From Phycisphaerae bacterium (GTDB lineage Bacteria > Planctomycetota > Phycisphaerae > UBA1845 > JAFGLZ01), in assembly GCA_016927755.1 (NCBI GenBank), contig JAFGLZ010000051.1:1-64000 (forward strand): a stretch of DNA of 64,000 nucleotides. Reading direction: 5' to 3'. Below are positions 50,225-59,228 of this stretch, one piece after another (the first letter of the stretch is position 1; the number at the start of each line of letters is the position of its first letter). The notes beneath the pieces were generated by a model. The model had not been told where the DNA came from. It ran no database searches and was given only the letters and a program-made list of their open reading frames with translations. Position numbers and translations under genes: made by a program.

Positions 50225-52750
50225 TCACGGCTGAACCCTCGCGTAAAAGACCCTCTTGGCGATCTCAGCGGTAAGGATGTAGAGCCCGACGATCACCGCC
50301 AGCGCGGCCAGAATCCCTCTCGGTAGGGGCCTAAAGCCCAGCGCCTCCGCCCCCGGCGCCAGCGGCGCCGCCACCGCCGCCGCGACGATGACCAATGTGG
50401 CGATCATCAGGTGCCTCCCCGGCCTGCTCATGAAGAACGGCCTGCGGCTCCGAATCACCAGCACCACTAGCGCCGCCGAGACCACTGATTCCACGAACCA
50501 CGCGCTCCGGAACAGTTCCGCGTCCGCCCGAAGGATCAGCAACAGCACCCCGAACGTCAAATAGTCGAACACCGAGCTCAACACCCCGAACGTCACCATG
50601 AACTTCTTGATGAAGCTCATGTTCCAGCGCCGAGGGGCCTCGATCATCTCCTCGTCCACGCTGTCCGTGGCGATCGTCATCTCCGGAAAATCCGTCATCA
50701 GGTTGGCCAGAAGAATCTGCTTGGGCAGTAGGGGGAGGAAGGGCAGGAACAGCGACGCACCCGCCATGCTGAACATGTTCCCGAAATTCGCGCTCGTCGC
50801 CATGAAGACGTATTTCAGCGTGTTCGCGAATGTCGCCCGACCCTCGCGAACGCCGTGGATCAGAACGTTCAGGTCCCTCTCGAGCAGCACGATGTCCGCC
50901 GCCTCCTTCGCCACGTCCACCGCATCGTCCACCGAGATGCCTACGTCTGCCGCGTGCAGCGCCGACGCGTCATTGATCCCGTCCCCCATGTAACCGACCA
51001 CGTTCCCCGCCTTCTTGAGCGCCAGGATGATCCGCTCCTTCTGATTCGGCTCGACCTCCGCGAAGACCTCCACTGTGTTGATACGGCTCGCCAGCGCCTC
51101 GTCGCTGATCCGGCGGATCTCAGGCCCCGTCAGGATCTCCGGCTCGACCAGCCCGATCTGTCGGGCCACGTTTGTTGCCACCAGCTCATTGTCCCCCGTG
51201 ATCATCTTCATCGAGACGCCAAGCCCCCTCAGCCGCCCCAGAGTCTCGGTGATGCCCGGCTTCGGCGGGTCGAGAAACGCCACGTACCCCAGGAACGTCA
51301 TATCCCGCTCGGACTCCCTCGTGATACGTGTCTCCCCCCCCACGCTGCGACACGCCACGCCCAGCACACGGTGCCCCTGGCCGCTGAACTCGCGGAACCG
51401 TTCCTCGATCCCTCGACGCACCCCGGGCAGATCCACCACCTGTCCGCCGGACAGTTCGGCCCGGTTGCAGACCTCCAGCACGTTCCGCAGCGATCCCTTG
51501 GTGATGACCAGGTGATCGTCCCCCGCCTCGACCAGGACGCTCAGCCGCTTGCGGAGGAAATCGTACGGCACCTCGTCGACCCGCCGATAGCCCGAGACGT
51601 CGAACTCGCGATACGTCCGCACTGCCTGATCGATCGGGTTGACGAACCCCGACTGGAGCGACGCGTTCAGGTAAGCGCAAAGTAGAACCCGCTCGCTCTC
51701 CTTCCCTTCCGCGTCCAGGGCCGCATGGACACGCACGACCCCCTCCGTCAACGTGCCCGTCTTGTCCGAGCACAGAACGTTCATGCTGCCGAAGTTCTCG
51801 ATCGAGGCAAGCCGCTTCACGATCACCTTCGCCTCGGCCATCCGCTTGGCCCCGTGCGACAGGTTCACGCTGATGATGGCCGGCAGAAGCTGCGGCGTCA
51901 GCCCGACCGCCAGCGCCATCGCGAACATGAACGACTCCAGCACCGGCCGATGAAAGTGAACGTTCACCGCGAAGATGCCCAGCACGAGCAGCAGCGCCAC
52001 CTCCATGAGCAAGTAGCCGAACCGCCTGACCCCTCGCTCGAACTCCGTCTCGGGAGGACGGAGCCGAAGCCGCTCGGAGACCTTCCCGAACTCCGTCTGC
52101 CTCCCCGTGTGGACCACCAGCACCGTTGCCGTCCCGCTGACCACGTGCGTCCCGAGGAAGAGCGAATTGATCCGCTTCCCGAGAGGCGTTTCGACCGGCA
52201 GTGCGCCCTCCGTCTTCTCGACCGGAAACGTCTCCCCGGTCAGAGTGGCCTCGTCCACGTAAAGGTCCTTCGATGCGAGGATCAGGCAATCTCCCGGAAG
52301 GCTCGAACCCGCCGACAGGTTCAGCACGTCGCCCGGCACCACCTCCTCGATCGGCACCTCGGTCGACCTCCCGTCACGAAGCACCGCCACCGTCGTCCTG
52401 ACGATGCTAAGCAACTCCTCCACCGCGTGCGCGGCCCCACGCTCCTGCCAGAAGCCGAGAAACCCGCTGACGAGGATGATCCCGAGAATGATGAGCGCGT
52501 CAGGTTGATCGTGAAGGAAAAAGGACAGGCCTGCCGCCAAAAGGAGAATCAAAACGATCGGGCTCTTGAACTGACCCAACAGCAGCCCAACCCAGTCCGA
52601 TCGCTTCTTGGGTCTCAGCAGGTCCGCGCCGTAGAGGGAGCAACGTCGCAGCGCCTCCTCGCTCGTCAGGCCCCGCTCCGTCGTGCCCAATCGTCGAACG
52701 AGTTCCGCGCTGGGCAGGCTCCAGAACGAGGAGAGATCATCGGGGTTCAT
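50225..52750 (-). CDS. mgtA: Magnesium-importing P-type ATPase
   Basis: An 841-residue P-type ATPase of the MgtA/MgtB (type IIIB) group, which imports Mg2+. Visible: LTGETFPVEK (actuator TGE), CSDKTGTLTEG (phosphorylation Asp), KGSLRNVLEVCNR (nucleotide-binding KGS), DPPKPG, MITGDNELVA and GDGINDASAL (metal-binding GDGxND), and MAGASLFLPFLPLLPKQILLANLMTDFPEM in the C-terminal membrane part. GGGAGAAGG precedes the ATG at 52750. The asnB stop lies only 31 nt upstream. In enterobacteria Mg2+ import and envelope charge are co-regulated by PhoPQ; no such regulator is in this window. Confidence 0.92.
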   Translation of the reverse strand: MNPDDLSSFWSLPSAELVRRLGTTERGLTSEEALRRCSLYGADLLRPKKRSDWVGLLLGQFKSPIVLILLLAAGLSFFLHDQPDALIILGIILVSGFLGFWQERGAAHAVEELLSIVRTTVAVLRDGRSTEVPIEEVVPGDVLNLSAGSSLPGDCLILASKDLYVDEATLTGETFPVEKTEGALPVETPLGKRINSLFLGTHVVSGTATVLVVHTGRQTEFGKVSERLRLRPPETEFERGVRRFGYLLMEVALLLVLGIFAVNVHFHRPVLESFMFAMALAVGLTPQLLPAIISVNLSHGAKRMAEAKVIVKRLASIENFGSMNVLCSDKTGTLTEGVVRVHAALDAEGKESERVLLCAYLNASLQSGFVNPIDQAVRTYREFDVSGYRRVDEVPYDFLRKRLSVLVEAGDDHLVITKGSLRNVLEVCNRAELSGGQVVDLPGVRRGIEERFREFSGQGHRVLGVACRSVGGETRITRESERDMTFLGYVAFLDPPKPGITETLGRLRGLGVSMKMITGDNELVATNVARQIGLVEPEILTGPEIRRISDEALASRINTVEVFAEVEPNQKERIILALKKAGNVVGYMGDGINDASALHAADVGISVDDAVDVAKEAADIVLLERDLNVLIHGVREGRATFANTLKYVFMATSANFGNMFSMAGASLFLPFLPLLPKQILLANLMTDFPEMTIATDSVDEEMIEAPRRWNMSFIKKFMVTFGVLSSVFDYLTFGVLLLILRADAELFRSAWFVESVVSAALVVLVIRSRRPFFMSRPGRHLMIATLVIVAAAVAAPLAPGAEALGFRPLPRGILAALAVIVGLYILTAEIAKRVFYARVQP

Positions 52751-52781
52751 CGTGCCTTCTCCCGGATGCCGGTCTGTCCCC

Positions 52782-54674
52782 TCAATCCCTGCGATAGAAC
52801 CGCCGCGCCCATAGCTCCAGCATCAGCAGCGCCCAGAGCTGGCTCTCCAGCCACCGCCCCCCCGCAAGGTGACGCCGCCAGAGTCCCCGAACCTGATCCG
52901 CGTCCAGCCAGTCGCGCACGCACGCCGAGCCTGACAGCACCGTGTCCTCGAACATCTCCCGCAAAGGCCCACGGAACCACTCCGACAGCGGCATCGAGAA
53001 GCCCATCTTTGGCCGATCGACGATGTCCTGCCCGATCCGAGAACGAACCACCTGCTTGAAAAGGTACTTGCCTTCCCCCCCGCGAAGCTTCCACTGCGGC
53101 GGGATCCCCGCCATGAACTCCATGAAGACGTGATCCAGAATCGGCACCCGAACCTCGAGGCTCACCGCCATGCTCGCCCGGTCGACCTTGCACAGGATGT
53201 CGTCGGCCAGGTACGTCTTGATGTCCACGTACAGGCTCCGCGACAGCGGATCCCGCGCCGTCGTCCGCTCGTAGTGATACCGAAAAACCTCCTGCGAATC
53301 GTAGCCTCTCAGCGCCTCCCGCACGTCCGCCGACAACAACCGCCGCCCCCCGTCCCCCTGCTCGAACGCCATGCTGCGATAGTGCGCCTCCTCGTCCGTC
53401 GCGATGCCCAACAGCCCCAGCTTCGACCGAAACCGCAAAAACCACGGCAGCCAGTCCGGGTTGGGGTATAGCCTCGCCAGCGGAGCGAAGAGCCCTTGCC
53501 GCACCGACCCGGGAATGACCGACCGCAGCCGACGCTCTTTCTCCAGGTCGCGATACCGGCGATACCCCGCCATGTTCTCGTCCCCGCCGTCGCCCGACAG
53601 CGCCACCGTCACGTTCTGCCTCGCCATCTTGCTGACGTAATACGTCGGAACCGCGCTATGATCCGCGAACGGCTCGTCGTAGTGCCACGCCAGCCGCTCC
53701 ACCGCCTCCACCGCGTCCGGCCTGACCACGTAACGATGATGCTCCGTCCCGAATCGATCGGCAACGCGGTCCGCGTGCGGCAGCTCGTTGAACCGCTCCT
53801 CCTCGAACCCGATGCTGTTCGTCACGACCGGCCGGTCCGACTGCTCCGCCATCGCCGCCACGACCGAGCTGCTGTCAACGCCGCCGCTCAAAAACGCCCC
53901 CAGCGGAACGTCCGAGATCAGCCGCATCCGAACCGCATCCGACAAATGCCGCCAGAACTCCTCGCCGAGCTCAGCCTCCGACCAACTGCTCGGCTCGTCG
54001 AACCTCAGGTCCCAGTACTCCCGCGTCGTCACCCGCCCGTCCTCGAACACCAAAACGTGACCCGCCGGCAGCTTGTCGATCTGCCGAAGCATGCTCTTCG
54101 GCGCTGGCACGTAGAAGAGCGTCAGATAGTCCAGCAGCGCCTCCGGCCTCAGCTCACGCGGCATGTTCGGCGCGGCCAGGATCGCCTTGATCTCCGAGCC
54201 GAAGACCAGCCGATGCCCGTCGAAGTGATAATAGAGCGGCTTGATCCCCACGCGGTCTCGAGCCAGAAGAAGCCGGCCGCGCGCCTCGTCCCAGACCGCG
54301 AAAGCGAACATGCCTCGCAGCCGATCGACGCAGCTCGGCCCCATCTCCTCGTATAGATGGACGATGACCTCGGTGTCCGTGTGTGTCCTGAACTGATGCC
54401 CCTTGGATTCCAGCTCCACCCGCAGCTCGGGGAAGTTGTACACCTCGCCGTTGTACGTGATCCAGATGCTGCCGTCCTCGTTGCTCAGCGGCTGGTGTCC
54501 CCCCGCCAAATCGATGATGCTCAGCCGTGTCTGCCCCAGCACGCAACGCCCGAACGCCTTCGACCCCCGGTCGTCCGGACCGCGATGCCGTAGCGTCTCG
54601 ATCATCGCCTCGATGCCCGCGCGGTCTGCCTCCGCGAGTCCACGCGCATCCACAACACCCGCAATCCCGCACAT
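52782..54674 (-). CDS. asnB: Asparagine synthetase B-type amidotransferase
   Basis: A 630-residue glutamine-dependent amidotransferase. Starting at the ATG at 54674 (GGGAGTACGG ribosome site) exposes the catalytic Cys of MCGIAGVVD; an earlier in-frame start would bury it. The glutaminase part has RHRGPDDRG, GQTRLSIIDL, YNGEVYNFPEL and the synthetase part SGGVDSSSV (PP-loop) and LSGDGGDENMAGYRRY. Family members make asparagine, or amidate other substrates such as meso-DAP in peptidoglycan (AsnB of Bacillus, LtsA of Corynebacterium) and exopolysaccharide precursors. Position in front of mgtA and mprF favours an envelope role, but the substrate cannot be read from sequence. Confidence 0.88.
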   Translation of the reverse strand: MCGIAGVVDARGLAEADRAGIEAMIETLRHRGPDDRGSKAFGRCVLGQTRLSIIDLAGGHQPLSNEDGSIWITYNGEVYNFPELRVELESKGHQFRTHTDTEVIVHLYEEMGPSCVDRLRGMFAFAVWDEARGRLLLARDRVGIKPLYYHFDGHRLVFGSEIKAILAAPNMPRELRPEALLDYLTLFYVPAPKSMLRQIDKLPAGHVLVFEDGRVTTREYWDLRFDEPSSWSEAELGEEFWRHLSDAVRMRLISDVPLGAFLSGGVDSSSVVAAMAEQSDRPVVTNSIGFEEERFNELPHADRVADRFGTEHHRYVVRPDAVEAVERLAWHYDEPFADHSAVPTYYVSKMARQNVTVALSGDGGDENMAGYRRYRDLEKERRLRSVIPGSVRQGLFAPLARLYPNPDWLPWFLRFRSKLGLLGIATDEEAHYRSMAFEQGDGGRRLLSADVREALRGYDSQEVFRYHYERTTARDPLSRSLYVDIKTYLADDILCKVDRASMAVSLEVRVPILDHVFMEFMAGIPPQWKLRGGEGKYLFKQVVRSRIGQDIVDRPKMGFSMPLSEWFRGPLREMFEDTVLSGSACVRDWLDADQVRGLWRRHLAGGRWLESQLWALLMLELWARRFYRRD

Positions 54675-54822
54675 GCCGTACTCCCGACGCATCAACCTAT
54701 GGCGTTTCCTCTTCGACTGCAACCGGTGCCACGGACCACTGGCACGCCGCCACCTGTCGAGATACGATGTCCTCTCCGGCTCAAGCAACCGCCTTGCCCA
54801 GCTTCCCGAACGGAGGTCAATC

Positions 54823-55140
54823 ATGGATCAGACGGAGATGGACCAGGCCGCGATGTCCACGGTCCTCCTCGTGCACCACGCGACGCTCTCGGCCCTGGGT
54901 AAGGAACCGAGCCTGGGCCTCCTCGTCGACACCATGCAGGTCATCCGAGATGTCGCCGCGCGCAAGCGGACCCTCACCGAAGGCCAGGGCGAGCTGGCCG
55001 TCTCGGGCATCCGCGACGAATACGAGAAAGAGTTCGGCCCAGGATTCGAGCAATGGGTCGCCGAGCAGCGCAAGCGAGAGCAGGACGCCGCCGACCTCAT
55101 CGCCGGCTCCTACGCCCGACTGCTCCTGGGAGAGTCATGA
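54823..55140 (+). CDS. Small helical protein, function unknown
   Basis: A 105-residue protein starting MDQTEMDQAAMSTVLLVHHA, mostly predicted helix, with DEYEKEFGPGFEQWVAEQRKRE near its end. No domain is recognised. GGAGG lies 7 nt before the ATG. It is divergent from asnB and 107 nt ahead of the propeller-type gene. Its composition and ribosome site suggest a real gene; role unknown. Confidence 0.6.
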   Translation: MDQTEMDQAAMSTVLLVHHATLSALGKEPSLGLLVDTMQVIRDVAARKRTLTEGQGELAVSGIRDEYEKEFGPGFEQWVAEQRKREQDAADLIAGSYARLLLGES

Positions 55141-55247
55141 CCCTCCGCGACCCCAACGCCGAGCTTGGACAGGCCCCGCGGCATCCGCTACGCTTTCGCT
55201 GAGTCGTCCGAACTCACACTGGATCCAGCTTGAAAGGTGCCAAGACC

Positions 55248-56714
55248 ATGCTTACCTCGAGCCGAGTATCCCGGAATCCCATGTGGACCCTCGCCCTCGT
55301 GGCGATTCTGTGCCTGGCCGCTGTCGCACCCGCTCGCGCCGCCGATCCGATCGACGTCGGCTCGCGACTGGAGCCCTTCGTTGACGACTTCCTCATCGGC
55401 CAGATGCAAAACGTCGAGCTGATGCTCCATCACCCGACGTTCAAGAACGCCGCCATCGCATTCGACAAGCCCTGGGAAGGAAACGTTTGCTGCTACGTCA
55501 CCGTCTTCAAGGACGGCGACAAGTTCCGCGCCTACTACCGCGGAATGAACTACGACCCAAAAGCCAAGAAGAGCGGTGACCAGAAGGTCTGCTACGCCGA
55601 GAGCGCCGACGGAAAGACCTGGACCAAGCCCGACCTTGGCCTATTCGAGTACGAGGGCTCCAAGGCAAACAACATCGTCTGGAAGAACGGCGGCTGCCAC
55701 AACTTCGCCCCCTTCAAGGACCCGAATCCCGACTGCAAGCCGGACGAGCGCTACAAGGCGCTCGGCTCGGTTCCCTACAAGGCGCTCGACAAGACCAGGA
55801 CTGGCCTGGCCGCCTTCAAGTCCCCCGACGGCATCCATTGGTCCTACCTGAGCGAGAAGCCCGTCATCACCAAAGGCGCCTTCGACTCGCAGAACCTGGC
55901 CTTCTACGACACGCTTCGAGGCGAATATCGCGACTACCATCGAGGCTTCGCCGAAGGCGTCCGCGCCATCATGACCTGCACCTCCAAGGACTTCCTCAAG
56001 TGGACCGACCCACAATGGCTCCAGTACGGCGGCATCACGGCGGAACACCTCTACACCAACGCGATCACCCCGTACCCCCGCGCGCCGCACGTCTTCATGG
56101 GCTTCCCCAAACGCTTCATGCCGACCCGGCGCAAAAGCGATCACTTCCACCCCGGCGTCTCGGACGCCGTCTTCATGACCAGCCGCGACGGACTCCACTT
56201 CAAACGCTGGCAGGAAGCCCTCATCCGCCCCGGCCTGCAGCACTCCCGCTGGGAGAACCGAAACAACATGACCGCCTGGGGAATCCTCGAGACCGCCTCC
56301 GACGTCCCCGGCACGCCGAACGAGCTGTCCATCTACACGACCGAAGGCTACTACGTCGGGCCCGAGTTCCTACGCCGCCACACCATCCGCCTCGACGGCT
56401 TCGTCTCCGTCCACGCCGACTACAAGGGCGGCGAGATGATCACCAAGCCCCTCGTCTTCAAGGGCAAGCACCTGATCATGAACTACTCGACCTCCGCCGC
56501 CGGCAGCGTTCGTGTGGAGATCCAGAACCCCGCCGGCAAGCCCGTCGAAGGCTTCGCCCTGGCCGACTGCCCCGAAATCTACGGTGACTCCGTCGCCGAG
56601 CCGGCGCGTTGGAAGGGCGGCAACGACGTCGGCAAGCTCGCCGGCAAGCCCGTCCGCCTCCGTTTCGTCATGAAAGACGCGGATCTCTATTCGATCCGCT
56701 TCGCCGATGACTAG
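55248..56714 (+). CDS. Secreted propeller-type glycosidase-like protein (first paralog)
   Basis: A 488-residue exported protein. After a signal peptide (LALVAILCLAAVAPARAAD) it reads GSRLEPFVDDFLIGQMQNVEL and repeated CYAESADGKTWTKPDLGL, FKSPDGIHWSYLSEKPVI, MTSRDGLHFKRWQEALI motifs, typical of five-bladed propellers of the GH32/43/68 clan or related proteins. The C-terminus has MNYSTSAAGSVRVEIQ and GFALADCPEIYGDS. Catalytic acids are not certain. A paralog follows immediately. The ATG at 55248 is chosen over a TTG a few codons earlier. The glycan substrate is unknown. Confidence 0.8.
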   Translation: MLTSSRVSRNPMWTLALVAILCLAAVAPARAADPIDVGSRLEPFVDDFLIGQMQNVELMLHHPTFKNAAIAFDKPWEGNVCCYVTVFKDGDKFRAYYRGMNYDPKAKKSGDQKVCYAESADGKTWTKPDLGLFEYEGSKANNIVWKNGGCHNFAPFKDPNPDCKPDERYKALGSVPYKALDKTRTGLAAFKSPDGIHWSYLSEKPVITKGAFDSQNLAFYDTLRGEYRDYHRGFAEGVRAIMTCTSKDFLKWTDPQWLQYGGITAEHLYTNAITPYPRAPHVFMGFPKRFMPTRRKSDHFHPGVSDAVFMTSRDGLHFKRWQEALIRPGLQHSRWENRNNMTAWGILETASDVPGTPNELSIYTTEGYYVGPEFLRRHTIRLDGFVSVHADYKGGEMITKPLVFKGKHLIMNYSTSAAGSVRVEIQNPAGKPVEGFALADCPEIYGDSVAEPARWKGGNDVGKLAGKPVRLRFVMKDADLYSIRFADD

Positions 56715-56751
56715 GCTGACTGGAGGAATGCTTGAACAGAGCGCCAAGAAT

Positions 56752-56789
56752 GGGTGCCCCATCGCTTCAGCGGTGGGGAACTCGAATTC
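56752..56789 (+). repeat. Dispersed hairpin element, copy 4
   Basis: GGGTG, then CCCATCGC-TTCA-GCGGTGGG (56758-56777), then GAACTCGAATTC. It lies 37 nt after the stop of one propeller gene and 84 nt before the ATG of its paralog. Its 37-nt left flank matches that of copy 1. Confidence 0.85.
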
Positions 56790-56873
56790 GGCTCAGACAT
56801 CGCGCCCCATGGACACCGTCGTGCAATCACCCGTTTGACCCGCGCAAGCACGACGCCGGTCGGAGACAGAGAC

Positions 56874-58343
56874 ATGCAAAGTGAAAGTCGAGGATCTCTC
56901 ATTACCCTCGCCTCGGGGGTATGTCTTGCGGCGGTTCTTCTACTCGCCAGCCACGCCTTGCCAGCGGCCGAGGCCGACACCCAGCCCGTCAACATCGGCT
57001 CACGCCTCGAACCCCTGATCGACGACTTCCTCATCGACAAGCTCGACGGCGCCAAGCTCCGACTCAACCACCCCACCCCGCGCGAGATCGCCATCACCTT
57101 CGACGCCCCCTGGGAGGGCAACTGCAGCGCCTGCTCCACCGTCTTCCGCGACGGCGACAAGTACCGAATGTACTACCGCTGCCTCGACTTCGACCCGAAG
57201 ACCAAGAAGTACACCAAGGACGCGACCGCCTACGCCGAGAGCACCGACGGCAAGGTCTGGACCAAGCCCAAGCTCGGCCTCTGCGACTTCAAGGGCGCCA
57301 AGGCCAACAACCTCATCTGGCAGGACGTCGAGAGCCACAACTTCACCCCCTTCATCGACCAGAACCCGAACGGCGCTCCCGACGCCAGGTACAAGGCAGT
57401 CGGAGGAGGCAGCCGCAAGACCGGCATGCGCATCCTGAAGTCCTCCGACGGAATCCACTGGCAGCGCATCCAACCCAATCCCGCCATCACGGACGGCGCC
57501 TTCGACTCGCAGAACCTCGCCTTCTGGTGGCCGAACACCCAGTCCTACGTCGCCTTCTTCCGAACCTTCAGCCAGGGCGACTACAAGGGAATCCGCGACA
57601 TCAGCACCGCCACGTCCAAGGACTTCATCCATTGGGGCAAGACCGAGGGCCTCACCTACGGCGACGCGCCCCACGAGCACCTCTACACGAACGGAATCGC
57701 CCCGTACGACCGCGCCCCCCACGTCCTCATGGGCTTCCCCAAACGCTTCTGGCCCGACCGAAAACGCGCCGACCACCCCTTCGGCGGCGTCTCCGAGGTC
57801 GTCTTCATGACCAGTCGCGACGGCCAGAGCTTCCGCCGCTGGCAGGAGGCCTGGATCCGCCCCGGGCTGATGAAGGAGCGCTGGGTCAACCGGAACAACA
57901 TCACCGCCTACGGAATGCTCGTCACGAAGTCCGACGTCGTCGGCATGCCCGACGAGCTGTCGTTCTACTCTCTCGAAGGCTACTACGTCGGTCCGTGCCG
58001 CCTCCGCCGATACACCTTGCGGATCGACGGGTTCGTCTCGCTCAATGCCCCGTTTGCCGGCGGCGAGATGATCACCAAGCCGGTCGTCTTCCAAGGCGCC
58101 AAGCTCATCATGAACTACTCGACCTCCGCCGCCGGCAGCGTTCGTGTGGAGATCCAGGACCCCTCCGGCAAACCGATCGAGGGCTTCGCCCTGGCAGACT
58201 GTCCCGAGATTTACGGCGATTCCCTCGCCGAGACCGTGCGGTGGAAGGGCGGCGATGACGTCGTCAAACTGGCCGGCAAGCCCGTCCGTCTCCGCTTCGT
58301 GCTTAAGGACGCCGACCTGTACTCGATCCGTTTCCAGCAGTGA
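56874..58343 (+). CDS. Secreted propeller-type glycosidase-like protein (second paralog)
   Basis: A 489-residue paralog of the preceding gene: signal peptide (VCLAAVLLLASHALPAAE), then GSRLEPLIDDFLIDKLDGAKL, AYAESTDGKVWTKPKLGLCDF, LKSSDGIHWQRI, MTSRDGQSFRRWQEAWI and the same C-terminal GFALADCPEIYGDS. GGAGA precedes the ATG at 56874. A 51-nt block (58107-58157) is identical at DNA level to 56475-56525 in the first paralog, although the surrounding sequence has diverged. This points to gene conversion. Together with the isomerase and sulfatase that follow, a glycan-utilisation locus is likely. Confidence 0.8.
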   Translation: MQSESRGSLITLASGVCLAAVLLLASHALPAAEADTQPVNIGSRLEPLIDDFLIDKLDGAKLRLNHPTPREIAITFDAPWEGNCSACSTVFRDGDKYRMYYRCLDFDPKTKKYTKDATAYAESTDGKVWTKPKLGLCDFKGAKANNLIWQDVESHNFTPFIDQNPNGAPDARYKAVGGGSRKTGMRILKSSDGIHWQRIQPNPAITDGAFDSQNLAFWWPNTQSYVAFFRTFSQGDYKGIRDISTATSKDFIHWGKTEGLTYGDAPHEHLYTNGIAPYDRAPHVLMGFPKRFWPDRKRADHPFGGVSEVVFMTSRDGQSFRRWQEAWIRPGLMKERWVNRNNITAYGMLVTKSDVVGMPDELSFYSLEGYYVGPCRLRRYTLRIDGFVSLNAPFAGGEMITKPVVFQGAKLIMNYSTSAAGSVRVEIQDPSGKPIEGFALADCPEIYGDSLAETVRWKGGDDVVKLAGKPVRLRFVLKDADLYSIRFQQ

Positions 58344-58371
58344 CGGGCGGTCTTCTCTCGGAGCCTCACCC

Positions 58372-59199
58372 ATGCAGCGATCGATCAACGCCTGGTTCTT
58401 CGACCCCCAGCCCTCCCCCGCCGAAATGGCCAGGCAGTGCGCCCAGGCCGGCTTCGAGGCCATCGAGCTGACCCTCGCCGAGGAAGGCGCGATCACGCCC
58501 AACACCGACGAGGCCACCTGTCGTGAGATCGCCCGCCAGGTTCGCGATGCGGGACTCGAGATCGCCTCCCTCGCCACCATCATGTTCTGGTATCACGCCT
58601 ACGGGTCGGACGATCCCGGTCTCCGACGTAAGGCTTATGACCTCACGCTATCGATGCTCGACCGAGCCGCCTGGTTGAACGCCGGCGCCATCCTCGTGAT
58701 CCCCGCCGTCGTGGGGGCCTGGGACAGCCCCGTCCCCCAGACCGCCTACGCCGACGCCCTCTGCAGAAGCCACGACGCCCTCCACAGGCTCGCCCCCGAG
58801 GCCGAGCAGCGAAGCGTCGTCATCGCCATCGAGAACGTCGACCTCTTTAGCCGATTCCTCCTCTCCCCCGTCGAGATGGCCGACCTCATCGACCGCGTCA
58901 ACAGCCCATGGATCGGCGTCTACTTCGACACGGCCAACGTCATGCGAACCGGCTACCCCCAAGACTGGATCCGAGCCCTCGGCTACCGCATCCGGCGCCT
59001 CCACATCAAGGACTACGACCTCACTAAGCACGGCATGGAAGGCTTCTGCGCCCCCTTCGACGGCAACGTCGACTGGCAGGCCGTCATGAAAGCCCTCGCA
59101 GAGACCGGCTACGACGGACCACTAACGTACGAAGGCAAGGGTGACCTCGCCGACATCAAAGGCCGGCTTGATAGGATCATCGCCATGCAGGACTCCTGA
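58372..59199 (+). CDS. Sugar phosphate isomerase/epimerase (xylose-isomerase-like barrel)
   Basis: A 275-residue TIM-barrel protein. Motifs: AGFEAIELTLAEEG, VIPAVVGAWDS, IAIENVDLFSRFLLSP (metal Glu), GVYFDTANVMRTG, LHIKDYDLTKHGMEGF, and YDGPLTYEGKGD (metal Glu). The ATG at 58372 follows GGAG. It lies 28 nt behind the propeller gene and 29 nt ahead of the sulfatase gene, so it is probably part of their transcript and acts on a released sugar in the cytoplasm. Confidence 0.85.
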   Translation: MQRSINAWFFDPQPSPAEMARQCAQAGFEAIELTLAEEGAITPNTDEATCREIARQVRDAGLEIASLATIMFWYHAYGSDDPGLRRKAYDLTLSMLDRAAWLNAGAILVIPAVVGAWDSPVPQTAYADALCRSHDALHRLAPEAEQRSVVIAIENVDLFSRFLLSPVEMADLIDRVNSPWIGVYFDTANVMRTGYPQDWIRALGYRIRRLHIKDYDLTKHGMEGFCAPFDGNVDWQAVMKALAETGYDGPLTYEGKGDLADIKGRLDRIIAMQDS

Positions 59200-59228
59200 T
59201 CCTGCGTTTGGCTCCTAAGCAAGAGAAC

